IMG/VR virus record: IMGVR_UViG_3300048837_000563 | Coordinates: 1 to 51,408 of that record | DNA: 51,408 nucleotides | Source: a virus | Reading direction: 5' to 3' (one strand) | Shown here: piece after piece, positions 40,319 to 48,209 of the stretch | Layout: the number at the start of each line of letters is the position of its first letter | Position numbering within the stretch: the stretch's first letter is position 1 | Position numbers and translations under genes: made by a program | Notes under the pieces: generated by a model | The model's database searches: none | The model's input: the letters and a program-made list of their open reading frames with translations, nothing else | Told to the model about the DNA's origin: nothing

Positions 40319-40906
40319 CTATTGCTTTTTGAAGGGATTGTATAATGATCGTAAATACTTTGCTTGGTCTGCTTTACTTGTTTGTCTAGCAGCATCGGCA
40401 GCATCGGCAGCATAAGCAGCAGCAGCATCGGCAGCATAAGCATCGGCAGCATAAGCAGCAGCAGCATAAGCAGCAGCATAAGTAGCATAAGCATTAGCAG
40501 CATAAGTAGCATAAGCATTAGCAGCATAAGTAGCAGCAGCATCAGCAGCATAAGTAGCAGCAGCATAAGCAGCATAAGCATTAGCAGCATAAGTAGCAGC
40601 AGCATCAGCAGCAGCTTTTAGTTCTTTTTCTGTCGCTTCCCCCTTTGCGAATTTTTCAGCGACTATAATAGCGTTTTTTGATCGCTCATCGGTCGGTAAA
40701 TCCCAAATTTGCCGAACGCACCAACAAGCAAATAAACGCAATTCCTTATCTGCTAAGACCCCCTTTCTCGTCGCTACCCAAATCAACCAATCCGGTTTCG
40801 CGGTTCGCCAAACTTCGTCCATTGTTTGACAATTCTCTAAAGCCCAATCTTTACCCTCTTGGCAAGCGTTGTGCTTATCACAGAATTCTTGAATCTCGTT
40901 CATCAT
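40319..40906 (-). CDS. Ala/Tyr-rich repeat protein, 195 aa
   Basis: The ATG at 40906 follows GAGGATAGGG; a TTG four codons earlier is less likely. Residues 1-95 form a domain with CDKHNACQEGKDW, then PDWLIWVA and ELRLFACWCVRQIW. I know this combination from phage and bacterial proteins that carry alanine repeats. Residues about 97-175 are an almost pure Ala helix with Tyr, Asp, Asn or Thr at regular positions (AAYAADAAATYAANAYA). The tail is basic. Function unknown; possible roles are structural or ice/surface binding. Confidence 0.78.
   Translation of the reverse strand: MMNEIQEFCDKHNACQEGKDWALENCQTMDEVWRTAKPDWLIWVATRKGVLADKELRLFACWCVRQIWDLPTDERSKNAIIVAEKFAKGEATEKELKAAADAAATYAANAYAAYAAATYAADAAATYAANAYATYAANAYATYAAAYAAAAYAADAYAADAAAAYAADAADAARQTSKADQAKYLRSLYNPFKKQ
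40389..40615. repeat. GCAGCATAAG-type microsatellite inside the Ala/Tyr gene
   Basis: The plus strand is built of AGCAGCATAAG, AGCAGCAGC and ATCGGCAGC units for about 225 bases. It encodes Ala-Ala-Tyr repeats on the minus strand. Such tracts change length by slippage, so the protein is probably variable between related phages. Confidence 0.9.
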
Positions 40907-40943
40907 CCCTATCCTCAAAATGATATTTTAATGGTGCGGAAAC

Positions 40944-40970
40944 AAAAGGGGCTAGGGTATCCTAGCCCCC
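40944..40970 (-). terminator. Terminator after the ParB-like gene
   Basis: GGGGCTAGG and CCTAGCCCC (40948-40956 and 40961-40969) form a perfect nine-base stem. The minus strand continues TTTTGTTT. It follows the stop at 40983 by about a dozen bases. Confidence 0.85.
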
Positions 40971-40982
40971 TTAACACAAAAG

Positions 40983-42461
40983 CTACTCGGTTGTGGCAAT
41001 CTCTTCGTCAACCGGGACAGCTTCCGGTTCATCGGTCTGCAACCAAGATACTTGGCACGTAAACGTGGCGTCGTCTTCTGCCGAGTACACTTGAGCGTAA
41101 ACCCCATCATCCGACAATTCCTTGAGCGTACCGAACCAAGCAATTTGCTCGGTCGTATCGGTCGCTGGTTGAACAACCCATAGAGTATCCCCAACTTTCC
41201 AACCGTCGACCGATTGTCGGCCCGTTGAACCAAGGGCCTTTGGATCGTCATTGTAACCTAGTTCGGTCAATACGCTCCGCTCAAGATCAAGACCGCCGAA
41301 CCGTTCAAACGTCGGCGTAAAATCGGCTTCTTGCTTGGAGTTAATCAAGCCCGCTCGTAACTTATTTGTCGTGATAGTGGCCTTCTCATCATCCAGATAA
41401 GCCAGCATAGCCCGCGTCACAACGCAGCACATAGCATCGCGGTCAAGCACCTGCTTTTGGTCTTTCGACTCAGCTAAGACCTTGTGCGTTTCCCACACAA
41501 TCGGAGGGGTAGACGACTTACCGGCAATCGCAACTTGTGCGAAAGCTTGCCAAAACGCTTCTGCTTTGTCCCACAATTCGCGGTTTGGCCGACGAGACAT
41601 ATCCCGGCTACCGTCCAGATAGGATTGCGAGGGGATATCCTTGAACGCTGCTAGGTAAAGATGGGCGGCAGCGTATCCCAACGAAAAACCGAATTTGTCA
41701 ATCGGTTTCTTGTTGTCTTTATCCCCCTTGTTTTCCTTATAGATGAAAACGGTAGCTTCCTTGAGTAAGGGGTGAGCTTGAAGGAACGCGACGGCCTCAG
41801 CATGATAGAGCTTCGGGGCACCCTTGACGCGGTAGCCGTTGGACCGTAACCATACATGCCGAACCGCGACGGATAGAGCGGTTGCTAAGCCTTTCAAATC
41901 AGACTCGGTATAGTCCTTGCTGGCGAATTCGCCACGTCGGAACAGCACGTCACCCAACGACCGAGATTTTCCGGTGTCTGTGTTGTCGGCGGAAAGTGGA
42001 TCGACCCCGGTAACTAGAACAACATCGGGTAGCACGATTTCGGAAGTACATCCCAAATCTGCTATTTTTTCGTCGGCACCGATTGCAACCAATCGCTCCC
42101 GCTCGAAGTCTGCAATAATCAGGGCAGCCGAACGATGGGCACACGAGACGATATGTCCCTTGTAGTCGATCGTCCAGCTATCTCCCTCCCCGGTCTGTGC
42201 TGGGGAATTCCATTGTCCCGACCATTCCCCCTTGAGCATTTGTTCAGCGTATTGCTTAGCAAGCGACAACGAGAAAGGCCGGTTCGATGTGTTGTTATCA
42301 AACATATACCGTTTTGTTCCATCCTTGCTTGTGATGGCTACGCCTTTTTCACCTTCCTTGGCTTCCCGGAAACCGAGAATTTCCTTTGCTTTTTTCGCGG
42401 TCATGTTGACCACTTTGACGGCTACTTTTGGGGCTTCGGCTTGTGCTTTGGACTTGGACAT
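40983..42461 (-). CDS. ParB-like DNA-binding protein candidate, 492 aa
   Basis: Residues about 55-150 contain SNRPFSLSLAKQYAEQMLKG and DYKGHIVSCAHRSAALI. These resemble the phage ParB-type segment in which a variable strand is followed by DGQHRL...; here the motif is SCAHRS. GVDPLSADNTDTGKSRSLGD follows. The C-terminal 80 residues look like a small beta-barrel (WKVGDTLWVV). GGAG precedes the ATG, and it has its own terminator. It could regulate or organise phage DNA. Confidence 0.5.
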   Translation of the reverse strand: MSKSKAQAEAPKVAVKVVNMTAKKAKEILGFREAKEGEKGVAITSKDGTKRYMFDNNTSNRPFSLSLAKQYAEQMLKGEWSGQWNSPAQTGEGDSWTIDYKGHIVSCAHRSAALIIADFERERLVAIGADEKIADLGCTSEIVLPDVVLVTGVDPLSADNTDTGKSRSLGDVLFRRGEFASKDYTESDLKGLATALSVAVRHVWLRSNGYRVKGAPKLYHAEAVAFLQAHPLLKEATVFIYKENKGDKDNKKPIDKFGFSLGYAAAHLYLAAFKDIPSQSYLDGSRDMSRRPNRELWDKAEAFWQAFAQVAIAGKSSTPPIVWETHKVLAESKDQKQVLDRDAMCCVVTRAMLAYLDDEKATITTNKLRAGLINSKQEADFTPTFERFGGLDLERSVLTELGYNDDPKALGSTGRQSVDGWKVGDTLWVVQPATDTTEQIAWFGTLKELSDDGVYAQVYSAEDDATFTCQVSWLQTDEPEAVPVDEEIATTE

Positions 42462-42510
42462 TTTTCAAACTCCGATACAAAAAAGGGGAAACTAGCAAAC
42501 TGGAAACAAG

Positions 42511-42538
42511 AGAAAGAAGGGGGCCAAAGGTGGCCCCC
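42511..42538 (-). terminator. Terminator after the DUF932 gene
   Basis: GGGGGCCA (42519-42526) pairs with TGGCCCCC (42531-42538) around AAGG. On the minus strand it is followed by TTCTTTCTC. It separates the DUF932 and ParB-like genes. Confidence 0.82.
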
Positions 42539-42546
42539 ATAGAACA

Positions 42547-43728
42547 CTAGAAATCGATAGTCATCATTTTGCCCGCTGCCTTGTCGAGCGTAGCCCGATC
42601 ATCGGCATGAGGGAGCTTGCGGGAAACTGCCGTAACCCCTTGGACCATGCCCCAAATCGAACGCGGGGAAGTCTTGTAGATATGCTCGTTTTGTACGGCA
42701 TGGTCGTAAGCTTCCCCGATAATCCCCTTGGTTAGACCGAGTGTTTTTTTACCGAAAATCTTATCGATAACCTCGTCTTTTGAGCAACCAATTTCGATAC
42801 GCTTGCACATTTTGATGCGGGCTTCCTCGACACTGCTGGATTGGTCCGAATAGTTTCGCAATTCGATCGACATTTGCGAACCGAACCGCGAGTTAGCCGA
42901 ACCCCGGTGAACAATCTTTAATTCCTTGACTTCCTTGGCATCCCATACGATATGGTTGGCACACACGTAGGCGTAAAGGAACTTGACGACCTTGAATGCG
43001 GCTTTCCCTACTTCGGAATTGCTCACGAACACACCACGACCTAGACCGCAATCTGTACCGTCGTCAATCACTTGCTCATTGACCAAAAAGGCGAACATAT
43101 CATGGTCGGAAGCGTAAAGACCAGCCGGACCTATCACGTCACCTGGCTTGATTGACAGCATACCTCCCCGCAATTTCAGGCAATCCTCTTCGGTTGCCAA
43201 GCGGGTATTGTCCGCGTCACATTCCCCGCGAAACATCGGTCGTGCTGGCGGAACTTGCCACCCTTGCTCCGGTAAATCGAGTAATCGCCTTACAATATCC
43301 CGATTCCAGATTCGGCTATAGTTCTCCGAAGTCAGCGAACGGCATACTAGCCCGGTTTCCGGCTGATTGTGGAAGAGTAGCCGTGTATCCTCATTCTCTT
43401 TGTTGAACCGATCCAAGCCGGTATTTAAGCACGTAGCAGCGACCGAAGCCGGAAGCGATGCGAGATAACCAGCGGGAGCGGAAACCCTCGTAGCCAATTG
43501 TCGGAAAGCCCAATTGGTTAGCTTGGCTTGGGCACCTTTACTACCCCTCAAGGTTAGATCGTTTGAGGGTGTAGGCTCGATAATCAAATCGCTCATTTTG
43601 GCGGTTGCTTGGCAGGCCGATACCGCGTAGCCGTTTGTGCGATCAAACATATCTTCTAGCGTCCAAAAGCGTTCGTCGGCGGGTCGGTTGGCCCATTGAT
43701 TGGAAGCTGCGTAAAGGTTTGTGACCAT
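42547..43728 (-). CDS. DUF932-family phage/plasmid protein
   Basis: The 393-residue protein matches the DUF932 plan: AFRQLATRVSAPAGYLASLP, LVCRSLTSENYSRIWN, SDHDMFAFLVNEQ, GVFVSNSEVGKAAF, YVCANHIVWD and HRGSANSRF. DUF932 proteins are widespread in phages and plasmids and are highly expressed early. Their function is unsettled, with links to recombination and DNA replication. Its own promoter and terminator suggest high expression. Confidence 0.85.
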   Translation of the reverse strand: MVTNLYAASNQWANRPADERFWTLEDMFDRTNGYAVSACQATAKMSDLIIEPTPSNDLTLRGSKGAQAKLTNWAFRQLATRVSAPAGYLASLPASVAATCLNTGLDRFNKENEDTRLLFHNQPETGLVCRSLTSENYSRIWNRDIVRRLLDLPEQGWQVPPARPMFRGECDADNTRLATEEDCLKLRGGMLSIKPGDVIGPAGLYASDHDMFAFLVNEQVIDDGTDCGLGRGVFVSNSEVGKAAFKVVKFLYAYVCANHIVWDAKEVKELKIVHRGSANSRFGSQMSIELRNYSDQSSSVEEARIKMCKRIEIGCSKDEVIDKIFGKKTLGLTKGIIGEAYDHAVQNEHIYKTSPRSIWGMVQGVTAVSRKLPHADDRATLDKAAGKMMTIDF

Positions 43729-43791
43729 GACTAAAATCCTTGTGAAAGTGGAAACCGAAAAACTAAACTATTGAAATCTTAGGAAGTCTTG

Positions 43792-43825
43792 GGAGAAAGT
43801 CAAGAGGGGGTCAACCCCCCCTTGA
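43792..43825 (-). terminator. Terminator upstream of DUF932, with possible promoter
   Basis: TCAAG-A-GGGGG pairs with CCCCC...CTTGA (43800-43825), and the minus strand continues CTTTCTCCC. A weak promoter (TTGACT, 16 bases, TAAGAT) begins within the terminator tail on the minus strand and would drive the DUF932 gene. Confidence 0.65.
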
Positions 43826-43833
43826 CCGAAGAC

Positions 43834-44091
43834 CTACGAAAACTCGGCAACCTTTTTGCGAAATAGGTAGCTCGATAGATTCGCCGCCGCAATCAGCCGA
43901 CATTGCACCATTCCGATTCGGGCAATTGCCCACATTGCTTGCCGGGTTGGTCCGGTGTGCGGGAACTCCGCAATCAGGACTAGAGCGGATTCGTGTAGCT
44001 TCGCGGTCTTCGCTCTCTCCTTCTCCGCGTGCTGATTGTCTTTCTTCACTCGGCGTAGGTCTTTGGTCAACGACATTTGTAAAGCTTTCAT
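43834..44091 (-). CDS. Hypothetical helical protein, 85 aa
   Basis: The ATG at 44091 (MKALQMSLTK) follows AAAGGATTCCGAACC, a leader shared exactly with the next gene. A longer frame to 44139 lacks a ribosome-binding site. The first half is Lys-rich and probably coiled; the second half is more hydrophobic. Function unknown. Confidence 0.7.
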   Translation of the reverse strand: MKALQMSLTKDLRRVKKDNQHAEKERAKTAKLHESALVLIAEFPHTGPTRQAMWAIARIGMVQCRLIAAANLSSYLFRKKVAEFS

Positions 44092-44131
44092 GGTTCGGAA
44101 TCCTTTAAGGAGGGGGGCGGGGGTTGGTAAA

Positions 44132-44479
44132 TTAACCACAAGTAAACGTGCTAAGAAACTTACTTCGGGGAATAGACATACTTTCGCCGGTGAGATACCT
44201 TTCTAGCAAGGTTTCGCCGTTGTGATTGTCTTTTATTCGTAAAAAGATTTCTCCTTGAGGGGAAGTGAATAAGTTTTCCCCGGTAGCTGCCCGGTGTCGC
44301 TCGATTGTGTTTTTTGCGATCTTCCATCTTGTTGCTATGTGTGACGGAAGCATCACGGAGTCTATACGCCGTTCTTCTAGGCAGAGTAGCCTATCGCATT
44401 CTTTTGCGATCGGGTTTAGCTCGCCAGTTTCAAGACGGACAACATATCCTAAACCGGCTAAAATCTTTTCGTGTTTCAT
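44132..44479 (-). CDS. Hypothetical protein, 115 aa
   Basis: AAAGGATTCCGAACC precedes the ATG. The product has a central segment (ATRWKIAKNTIERHRAAT) that could be a helix-turn-helix, and a beta-rich end. If so, it may be a small DNA-binding regulator. The assignment is weak. A promoter-like TTGCAT-N17-TAAGAT lies about 50 bases upstream. Confidence 0.62.
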   Translation of the reverse strand: MKHEKILAGLGYVVRLETGELNPIAKECDRLLCLEERRIDSVMLPSHIATRWKIAKNTIERHRAATGENLFTSPQGEIFLRIKDNHNGETLLERYLTGESMSIPRSKFLSTFTCG

Positions 44480-44580
44480 GGTTCGGAATCCTTTGCAAAT
44501 TGGGAAAGATCAAACTTGACTTTGTGGATCTTAGACTCTTGATCGAAACAATGCAAGCCCTTGTTTAGAAAATTTTCTGG

Positions 44581-44620
44581 AAAGAGAAAAACCCGCCTAA
44601 AGAACTAGTCTTCGGGCGGG
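44581..44620 (-). terminator. Terminator after the 30-aa membrane peptide gene
   Basis: CCCGCC (44592-44597) pairs with GGCGGG (44615-44620), and the minus-strand stem is followed by TTTTTCTC. A TTTTCTGGAAAGAGAAAA motif copy adjoins it (44573-44590). The rest of 44480-44723 has a GTGTTTACAC palindrome (44706-44715) and no gene. Confidence 0.8.
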
Positions 44621-44723
44621 CTTCATACTTCGCGTCTAACGATCTATGTGGTAAGGGGGCTGATTGTGTACGTTTTGCTAGTCGATCGCTCAATAGCGGG
44701 CTTGTGTGTTTACACCCTTTGAT

Positions 44724-44816
44724 CTAGTCGGCCTGCCACGTCGTTACGGCGTAGCCGAGACAGAGCGTAGCGAGGGTGGCGGTAGCCAGCACTAGGGGCC
44801 AGTATGGGATAAGCAT
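44724..44816 (-). CDS. Membrane peptide, 30 aa
   Basis: The frame MLIPYWPLVLATATLATLCL continues to GYAVTTWQAD and is one clear transmembrane helix. AGAGGA lies 12 bases upstream, inside the TTTCTAAAT motif pair at 44818-44848. Too short for automatic annotation, but it is the only frame between two regulatory elements and a terminator. It may be a host-membrane effector. Confidence 0.55.
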   Translation of the reverse strand: MLIPYWPLVLATATLATLCLGYAVTTWQAD

Positions 44817-44817
44817 G

Positions 44818-44848
44818 GTTTCTAAATCCTCTGTTTCTAAATTTTAGG
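44818..44848. promoter_or_regulatory. Two TTTCTAAATTTTAG-type motifs
   Basis: GTTTCTAAATCC and GTTTCTAAATTTTAGG lie directly before the membrane peptide gene and at the 3' end of 44837-45205. They match the six-copy array at 39981-40126 and may bind the same factor. The second copy overlaps the TAG/TAA region of the upstream gene. Confidence 0.55.
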
Positions 44849-45205
44849 TTTCGGAGCGGCTAACAACAACAAACAATAAGCTCCTAAGTCTCGAATCGAA
44901 TCCTCAAGAGACTCATCGACTAAAGATTTCCCGCTTGATAACAGTTGATGGATACGAGAAATCTTATCACTCATCCGTACCCTGATCGCTGAAGACGCTG
45001 AGCATTCGGGAGCAAGGATCGGTGTTTGCCATACAGAGCTACCGTAATCGGTGTTTTTTTGCAGGAGAAGATTACCCCACTCTAACACTGTTTGGGCTAT
45101 CCGTTGTTGGTCTTCCCCGTTGTCTCCACAAGCGGCTGCGGTAAGGTTTCTAAATAGCTCCACATTCTTTTGTTGTGAGGGATTTTCGACCCATTCGTAG
45201 TTCAT
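44837..45205 (-). CDS. DUF1599 (Nmad1-type) protein, 122 aa
   Basis: The start at 45205 (MNYEWVENP) is preceded by AAAGG and overlaps the upstream stop. NTDYGSS, RVRMSDKISRI and DESLEDSIRDLGAYCLLL are the signature segments of DUF1599, proposed to be a nucleotide-modification-associated domain (Nmad1). Members occur in phages that handle modified nucleotides. With the MazG-like and UDG genes it suggests control of the nucleotide pool. Confidence 0.78.
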   Translation of the reverse strand: MNYEWVENPSQQKNVELFRNLTAAACGDNGEDQQRIAQTVLEWGNLLLQKNTDYGSSVWQTPILAPECSASSAIRVRMSDKISRIHQLLSSGKSLVDESLEDSIRDLGAYCLLLLAAPKPKI

Positions 45206-45435
45206 TGGGTTGCCTTTGTGCTTGTTTCTAAATTTGGAAAACATCGCTTACATAACAGTTTGTGTTTTGGTGGTTCTTTGTAAATTCGTGCTGGTCGATC
45301 TTTACTTATGAAGCCAGAATTACCGCAAATAAAGATAACCGAAGAATGTGTATATTTGGTTCCTCCGTTGTGATGGTGTCTGATTGCTCTTACACCGTGA
45401 ACAAACTTCCCTCTCCAATTGAAGTAGTATTGCAT
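45202..45435 (-). CDS. Hypothetical protein, 77 aa
   Basis: The gene begins in TAATG and ends in ATGA, coupled on both sides. The product has a His-rich turn (RAIRHHHNGGTKYTHSS), one lone Cys and a CKRC pair, and may bind a metal. No family is recognised. Confidence 0.65.
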   Translation of the reverse strand: MQYYFNWRGKFVHGVRAIRHHHNGGTKYTHSSVIFICGNSGFISKDRPARIYKEPPKHKLLCKRCFPNLETSTKATQ

Positions 45436-45800
45436 TAGGACTCCCGGATTTCTCCCGGTTTCATTGCTTGCACGTAAGGAAGGTTAAGCCCCCCTAACTC
45501 GACAACTTGTTCTGCCCTCTCTACTTGTATTCTATCGGATAATAGCATACTCCAACTTGAATGTTTTTGAAACAATCCTATTGCTTCACTTCGCGTAGGG
45601 GCCTTTACTTGGGCGACGATCGCTTGACCGTCTTTTGTGGACCGGATTAACCCGAATAGCTTTTGGGGGTAGCTGGCTCGGGTAGGTCCATAGTCCCGAT
45701 TTGGTATTTTTTCTCTGTCAACCTTTTTACATGGCGGCTTAGGCGGTTTGATCTTTACTTTCTTTGGCGGTGCTTTTTTGACGGGTGCTTTCTTTTTCAT
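45435..45800 (-). CDS. Protein with Lys/Pro-rich tail, 121 aa
   Basis: Residues 1-35 are almost only Lys, Pro, Ala and Val (KKKAPVKKAPPKKVK), like histone H1 tails and like segments in the terminase and the Tudor-repeat protein. The rest looks like a small alpha/beta domain. It could bind DNA. The start overlaps the stop of the 58-residue gene. Confidence 0.68.
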   Translation of the reverse strand: MKKKAPVKKAPPKKVKIKPPKPPCKKVDREKIPNRDYGPTRASYPQKLFGLIRSTKDGQAIVAQVKAPTRSEAIGLFQKHSSWSMLLSDRIQVERAEQVVELGGLNLPYVQAMKPGEIRES

Positions 45801-45973
45801 TTTTTGGGGTCTTCTATACGATCAATGGATATTACCTTTCTATTTCTTTCGTTGTACTCTCTTATAAGCTCAAGCCGGAATTCCTTCTCTGATACCGCTA
45901 GAGGTTTCTTGTGTTCCGAATTTCGTATTACTTTTGATCCGGTCTTTCGACGGTAGTAAACGACGAATCTCAT
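45797..45973 (-). CDS. Small charged protein, 58 aa
   Basis: GGAGGG lies seven bases before the ATG at 45973, and the frame overlaps both neighbours by ATGA, filling the gap between the primase and the Lys-rich protein. The product begins MRFVVYYRRKTGSKV and continues as an amphipathic, charged helix. Function unknown. Confidence 0.75.
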   Translation of the reverse strand: MRFVVYYRRKTGSKVIRNSEHKKPLAVSEKEFRLELIREYNERNRKVISIDRIEDPKK

Positions 45974-48147
45974 CGTAGACCCTCCTTACAGAGATTGAAG
46001 ACTGTTTCTGTTAAGCTGTGGTAATGGGCCTTCCTGCCACTACCGTTGGATATTTTCTCGGAAGCCTTTTCGAGTATTCCTAATTCCTTCATATCGTTGG
46101 TGATGTTTACTACCTGTGTTTTCGACAACCCTAGTTTATCCTTGAGGTATTCAGAGGTTGCTGGGCGGTTCTTTTGGTTGTAAAGAATCTCGATAATTTG
46201 AAACTGCCAGTTGTCGCTACTGTCGCGGACTAAATTTTTGACAATCTCAAATATCTCGTTTGTTATCTTCGGTGTTTTAGAGTCGTACAGAACGATCGCC
46301 AAGAGCATAAAGAACCGCATTAAGCTTTCATTGATTCGGGCGGGCACTTCTCGTTCTCCCCGTCTCTTTAGGTTCTTTTGTCTATCGCGATCTACCTTAG
46401 CACGACCGAAAGCTAAGAGGTTTGCTAAAGCCTTAGCTCTTTTTGCCTGCGATTCGGTAAAGGGGGCTATACGTATACCCTCTTTAATTTGTTGCGTTTT
46501 ATGGCGAAGAAAGCCGTTTAGATAAGGGGCTATTCGCATGGTGATACTCTTACGGGAAGTCGTATCATACTCATCGGCTTCCCCTGATAGTTGCTTCGCA
46601 ATGTTTGAGAAAGAAGTCTCAAAACTGGTTTCGAGAATCTTGTTCGTGTCTGTGTTTGCTCGGTGGATAACAATATCAAAAAATCGAGAACCTAGACGGG
46701 CATCATCGATATCTTGTATTCGATTTGTGCCACACATAATACAAGTAAAGAGGCAATGTACCTCAATAGCTTGTTTGCTATTTCTCCATTCCGCACGGAT
46801 AACCCCGTCGCCTAATCCCGATCGTAGCTCACTTTCGATCTGGCTTAAATTGGGAAGATTCAGTAGCGTGTCTGCTTCTTTGATGATAAGGCATTTACCA
46901 TCCATTCTTTTCGCCATCATGTTAGAGGCGGAAAGACTACCGCTAATGATCCCAGTAAATGTATCGCGGGGATAGACAAACTCTTCATCATTTTGAGAAC
47001 ATATCTCGGCTAAGGTAGACTTGGCACTACTGGCAGGCCCACGTACTCTAAGCCCAAGTTGCCCGCCTTTAATGGGCGTAGAGAGAATGACAGCCAGCAT
47101 AGCTGCGAACGTATGCTTAATGTCATCGGTCATGTGCAACCCCATTTTGGTGGTAGGTTCGTAGCTCATCATTTCGATAAGCTCTTTGAAGTTGGTGCAA
47201 TCACGATATTCTAGATTAGTATCCGATTCGACATTAAGCCTTACCTTTTCTGGGGAAAGGGAAATGGAGGTGGTTCGTTCCTGGATTCTTTGGAACGCTT
47301 TAAGATGTGAAAGCCTTTCGATTGCCAGAAGATCGCGAATATCATTAGGGTCGTCTTCGGACCAAATGACCTTAGCTAGACTTTTCGGAACGTGGGAACT
47401 TTCCTGAACCATTCTCGTAAGCCGATCGCATCCCGTTCTACCGGCCTTATCGTTATCAAAAATTAGGATTACCTCTTTACCTTTTAACAGAGGTAGCCAA
47501 ACCTCTTTGAAAATACCTGCTCCCGGAACAGCAACAATTGCGTTGTTGGTTAATAGCTCGTTTTCAAAATCCGGCTTCCCCTTTAATTTGTAGCCGTCTT
47601 CGATTGGTGCGAGATGAGCCATGATTTCAATAAGTGCCATTCGATCCCAATGACCTTCAACAACATAGACCGTCTTGTGTGACGGTTTTATTGTTTCTTG
47701 GCCGTAAAGATGTTGTGTGCAGGGGGCAGGGGAAGAGATAACATTAAGACGGTCTTTACCGTCTTTATCCGTTAATAAGAAAGCTCGATAGAGATTGACT
47801 ACCGAACCTTTTTGATTGCGAACTGGGATTAGCCATTCCCCGGTAGGTGATTGGACAACCCCAACGTGCTGGAAAGTTGATTCTTTGAGAAACCGATTCT
47901 CACACAACCAGCTATAGTCTTGTGGCTCTTGTGTTAGCTGTTCGTGTAGCTGTTGAAGGAATGACCAGTTATTACCCTTTCTCATGCAGGCCCCTGCCTT
48001 ACACTCAAATTGACCTGTATTCCGATTGATGTAAAAATGGTCTTCTTTTCCACAAAAGGGGCAAGCGGCAACTAGTTGACTTCCTTGAATTGTCGTTGTC
48101 AATCCAAAGACGTAGTAAAACTTTCTATGATCTGTTTCGCCGGGCAT
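45970..48147 (-). CDS. TOPRIM primase fused to MCM-like AAA+ helicase
   Basis: The 725-residue protein has a CHC2-type zinc finger (CPFC at 29-32, Cys49, Cys54), a TOPRIM domain (YVVEGHWD with Glu164; ILIFDNDKAG with Asp231 and Asp233), and an AAA+ domain. The AAA+ part has Walker A GPASSAKST (370-378), Walker B-like LIIKEAD, sensor CGTN and arginine-finger LGSRFFDIVI. The AKS in Walker A and the SRF motif are MCM-like, not DnaB-like. A C-terminal winged helix (about 655-715) follows. It would prime and unwind phage DNA. Confidence 0.82.
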   Translation of the reverse strand: MPGETDHRKFYYVFGLTTTIQGSQLVAACPFCGKEDHFYINRNTGQFECKAGACMRKGNNWSFLQQLHEQLTQEPQDYSWLCENRFLKESTFQHVGVVQSPTGEWLIPVRNQKGSVVNLYRAFLLTDKDGKDRLNVISSPAPCTQHLYGQETIKPSHKTVYVVEGHWDRMALIEIMAHLAPIEDGYKLKGKPDFENELLTNNAIVAVPGAGIFKEVWLPLLKGKEVILIFDNDKAGRTGCDRLTRMVQESSHVPKSLAKVIWSEDDPNDIRDLLAIERLSHLKAFQRIQERTTSISLSPEKVRLNVESDTNLEYRDCTNFKELIEMMSYEPTTKMGLHMTDDIKHTFAAMLAVILSTPIKGGQLGLRVRGPASSAKSTLAEICSQNDEEFVYPRDTFTGIISGSLSASNMMAKRMDGKCLIIKEADTLLNLPNLSQIESELRSGLGDGVIRAEWRNSKQAIEVHCLFTCIMCGTNRIQDIDDARLGSRFFDIVIHRANTDTNKILETSFETSFSNIAKQLSGEADEYDTTSRKSITMRIAPYLNGFLRHKTQQIKEGIRIAPFTESQAKRAKALANLLAFGRAKVDRDRQKNLKRRGEREVPARINESLMRFFMLLAIVLYDSKTPKITNEIFEIVKNLVRDSSDNWQFQIIEILYNQKNRPATSEYLKDKLGLSKTQVVNITNDMKELGILEKASEKISNGSGRKAHYHSLTETVFNLCKEGLR

Positions 48148-48209
48148 GGTGTCTTTCTTATCGGGAATGAGGTTATGTTAATTTTGGTATTTTTCGTTGT
48201 AGACGTTAT

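Noticed and set aside
40318-40605. Poly-Leu/Met open frame over the Ala/Tyr repeat (minus strand)
   Set aside because: It is the GCAGCATAAG repeat read in another frame. The Ala/Tyr frame has a folded N-terminal domain and a ribosome-binding site, so only the 38-residue end is kept as a separate gene.
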